Shown: positions 6,225 to 6,272 of the stretch, piece by piece | Position numbering within the stretch: the first letter of the stretch is position 1 | How the letters are laid out: each line of letters starts with the position of its first letter | Assembly: GCA_913061385.1 (NCBI GenBank) | Contig: CAJXTM010000249.1 | Span: 1 to 6,272 of the forward strand | Length of the DNA stretch: 6,272 bases | Origin: an uncultured Rhodopirellula sp. | GTDB taxonomy: Bacteria > Planctomycetota > Planctomycetia > Pirellulales > Pirellulaceae | Direction: 5' to 3' | Translations under genes and position numbers: made by a program | The notes under the pieces: generated by a model | The model's input: the letters and a program-made list of their open reading frames with translations, nothing else | The model's database searches: none | What the model was told of the DNA's origin: nothing

Positions 6225-6272
6225 CTGTCTCTTATACACATCTCCGAGCCCACGAGACCGAGGCTGATCTCG
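6225..6272 (-). other. Nextera i7-side sequencing adapter (artificial)
   Basis: This is synthetic library sequence. It contains the reverse complement of the Tn5 mosaic end, CTGTCTCTTATACACATCT (6225-6243), the Nextera read-2 segment CCGAGCCCACGAGAC (6244-6258), an 8-base i7 index CGAGGCTG (6259-6266, N710 as I recall it) and the first bases of the P7 oligo, ATCTCG (6267-6272). Native DNA ends at 6224, inside the peroxiredoxin gene. Confidence 0.98.

Noticed and set aside
30..6243. Terminal 19-bp inverted repeats like Tn5 ends around the whole insert
   Set aside because: They are the synthetic mosaic ends inside Nextera adapters, with index and P5/P7 bases outside them. No transposase or cargo typical of Tn5 is present.
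1..6272. Search for CRISPR arrays, tRNAs, integrase or toxin-antitoxin genes and defence systems
   Set aside because: No regularly spaced repeats, no cloverleaf or GTTCGAATC-like arm and no matching protein families were seen.

Overview
This window is one library molecule, not a natural stretch of chromosome end to end. Positions 1-48 and 6225-6272 are Illumina Nextera (Tn5 tagmentation) adapters, each with an index and the 19-bp mosaic end, in the orientation expected at the two ends of a tagmented fragment. The biological insert is 49-6224 (6,176 bp), and the genes at both edges are cut by the adapters. Nothing here identifies a plasmid, phage or mobile island.

The insert looks like a planctomycete chromosome (inference; Pirellulales-like would fit). 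Two paralogous Gfo/Idh/MocA-family oxidoreductases carry twin-arginine signal peptides, a family strongly expanded in Planctomycetes. Genes are loosely packed on both strands with 400-600 bp gaps, Shine-Dalgarno sequences are weak or absent, and base composition looks moderate.

Layout from left to right: (i) 49-893 (+), the 3' part of a Sua5-type L-threonylcarbamoyladenylate synthase, which serves the tRNA t6A modification pathway; (ii) 894-1507, a gap with no supportable gene, ending in a possible promoter and a pyrimidine-rich leader; (iii) 1508-3019 (+), a 503-aa Tat-exported Gfo/Idh/MocA oxidoreductase; (iv) 3037-3074, a perfect palindrome with A and T tracts, a strong bidirectional terminator between convergent genes; (v) 3157-4509 (-), a second Tat-exported Gfo/Idh/MocA oxidoreductase of 450 aa with a Shine-Dalgarno-like GGAG; (vi) 4510-4914, a non-coding gap; (vii) 4915-5643 (-), an unrecognised soluble protein of about 242 aa; (viii) 5641-5680, an imperfect hairpin; (ix) 5722-6224 (-), a typical 2-Cys peroxiredoxin lacking its N-terminus.

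The genes do not form one obvious pathway. The two oxidoreductases probably act on sugars or sugar derivatives outside the cytoplasm, but their substrates cannot be read from sequence. The peroxiredoxin and the unknown protein could be co-transcribed from right to left, although a hairpin lies between them. I found no CRISPR array, tRNA, rRNA, insertion sequence, toxin-antitoxin, defence or biosynthetic system. The window is mostly ordinary; the points worth a second look are the adapter-bounded ends, the pyrimidine-rich leaders shared by the two oxidoreductases, the start/hairpin problem of the unknown gene, and a GGIG/FF signature in the peroxiredoxin.
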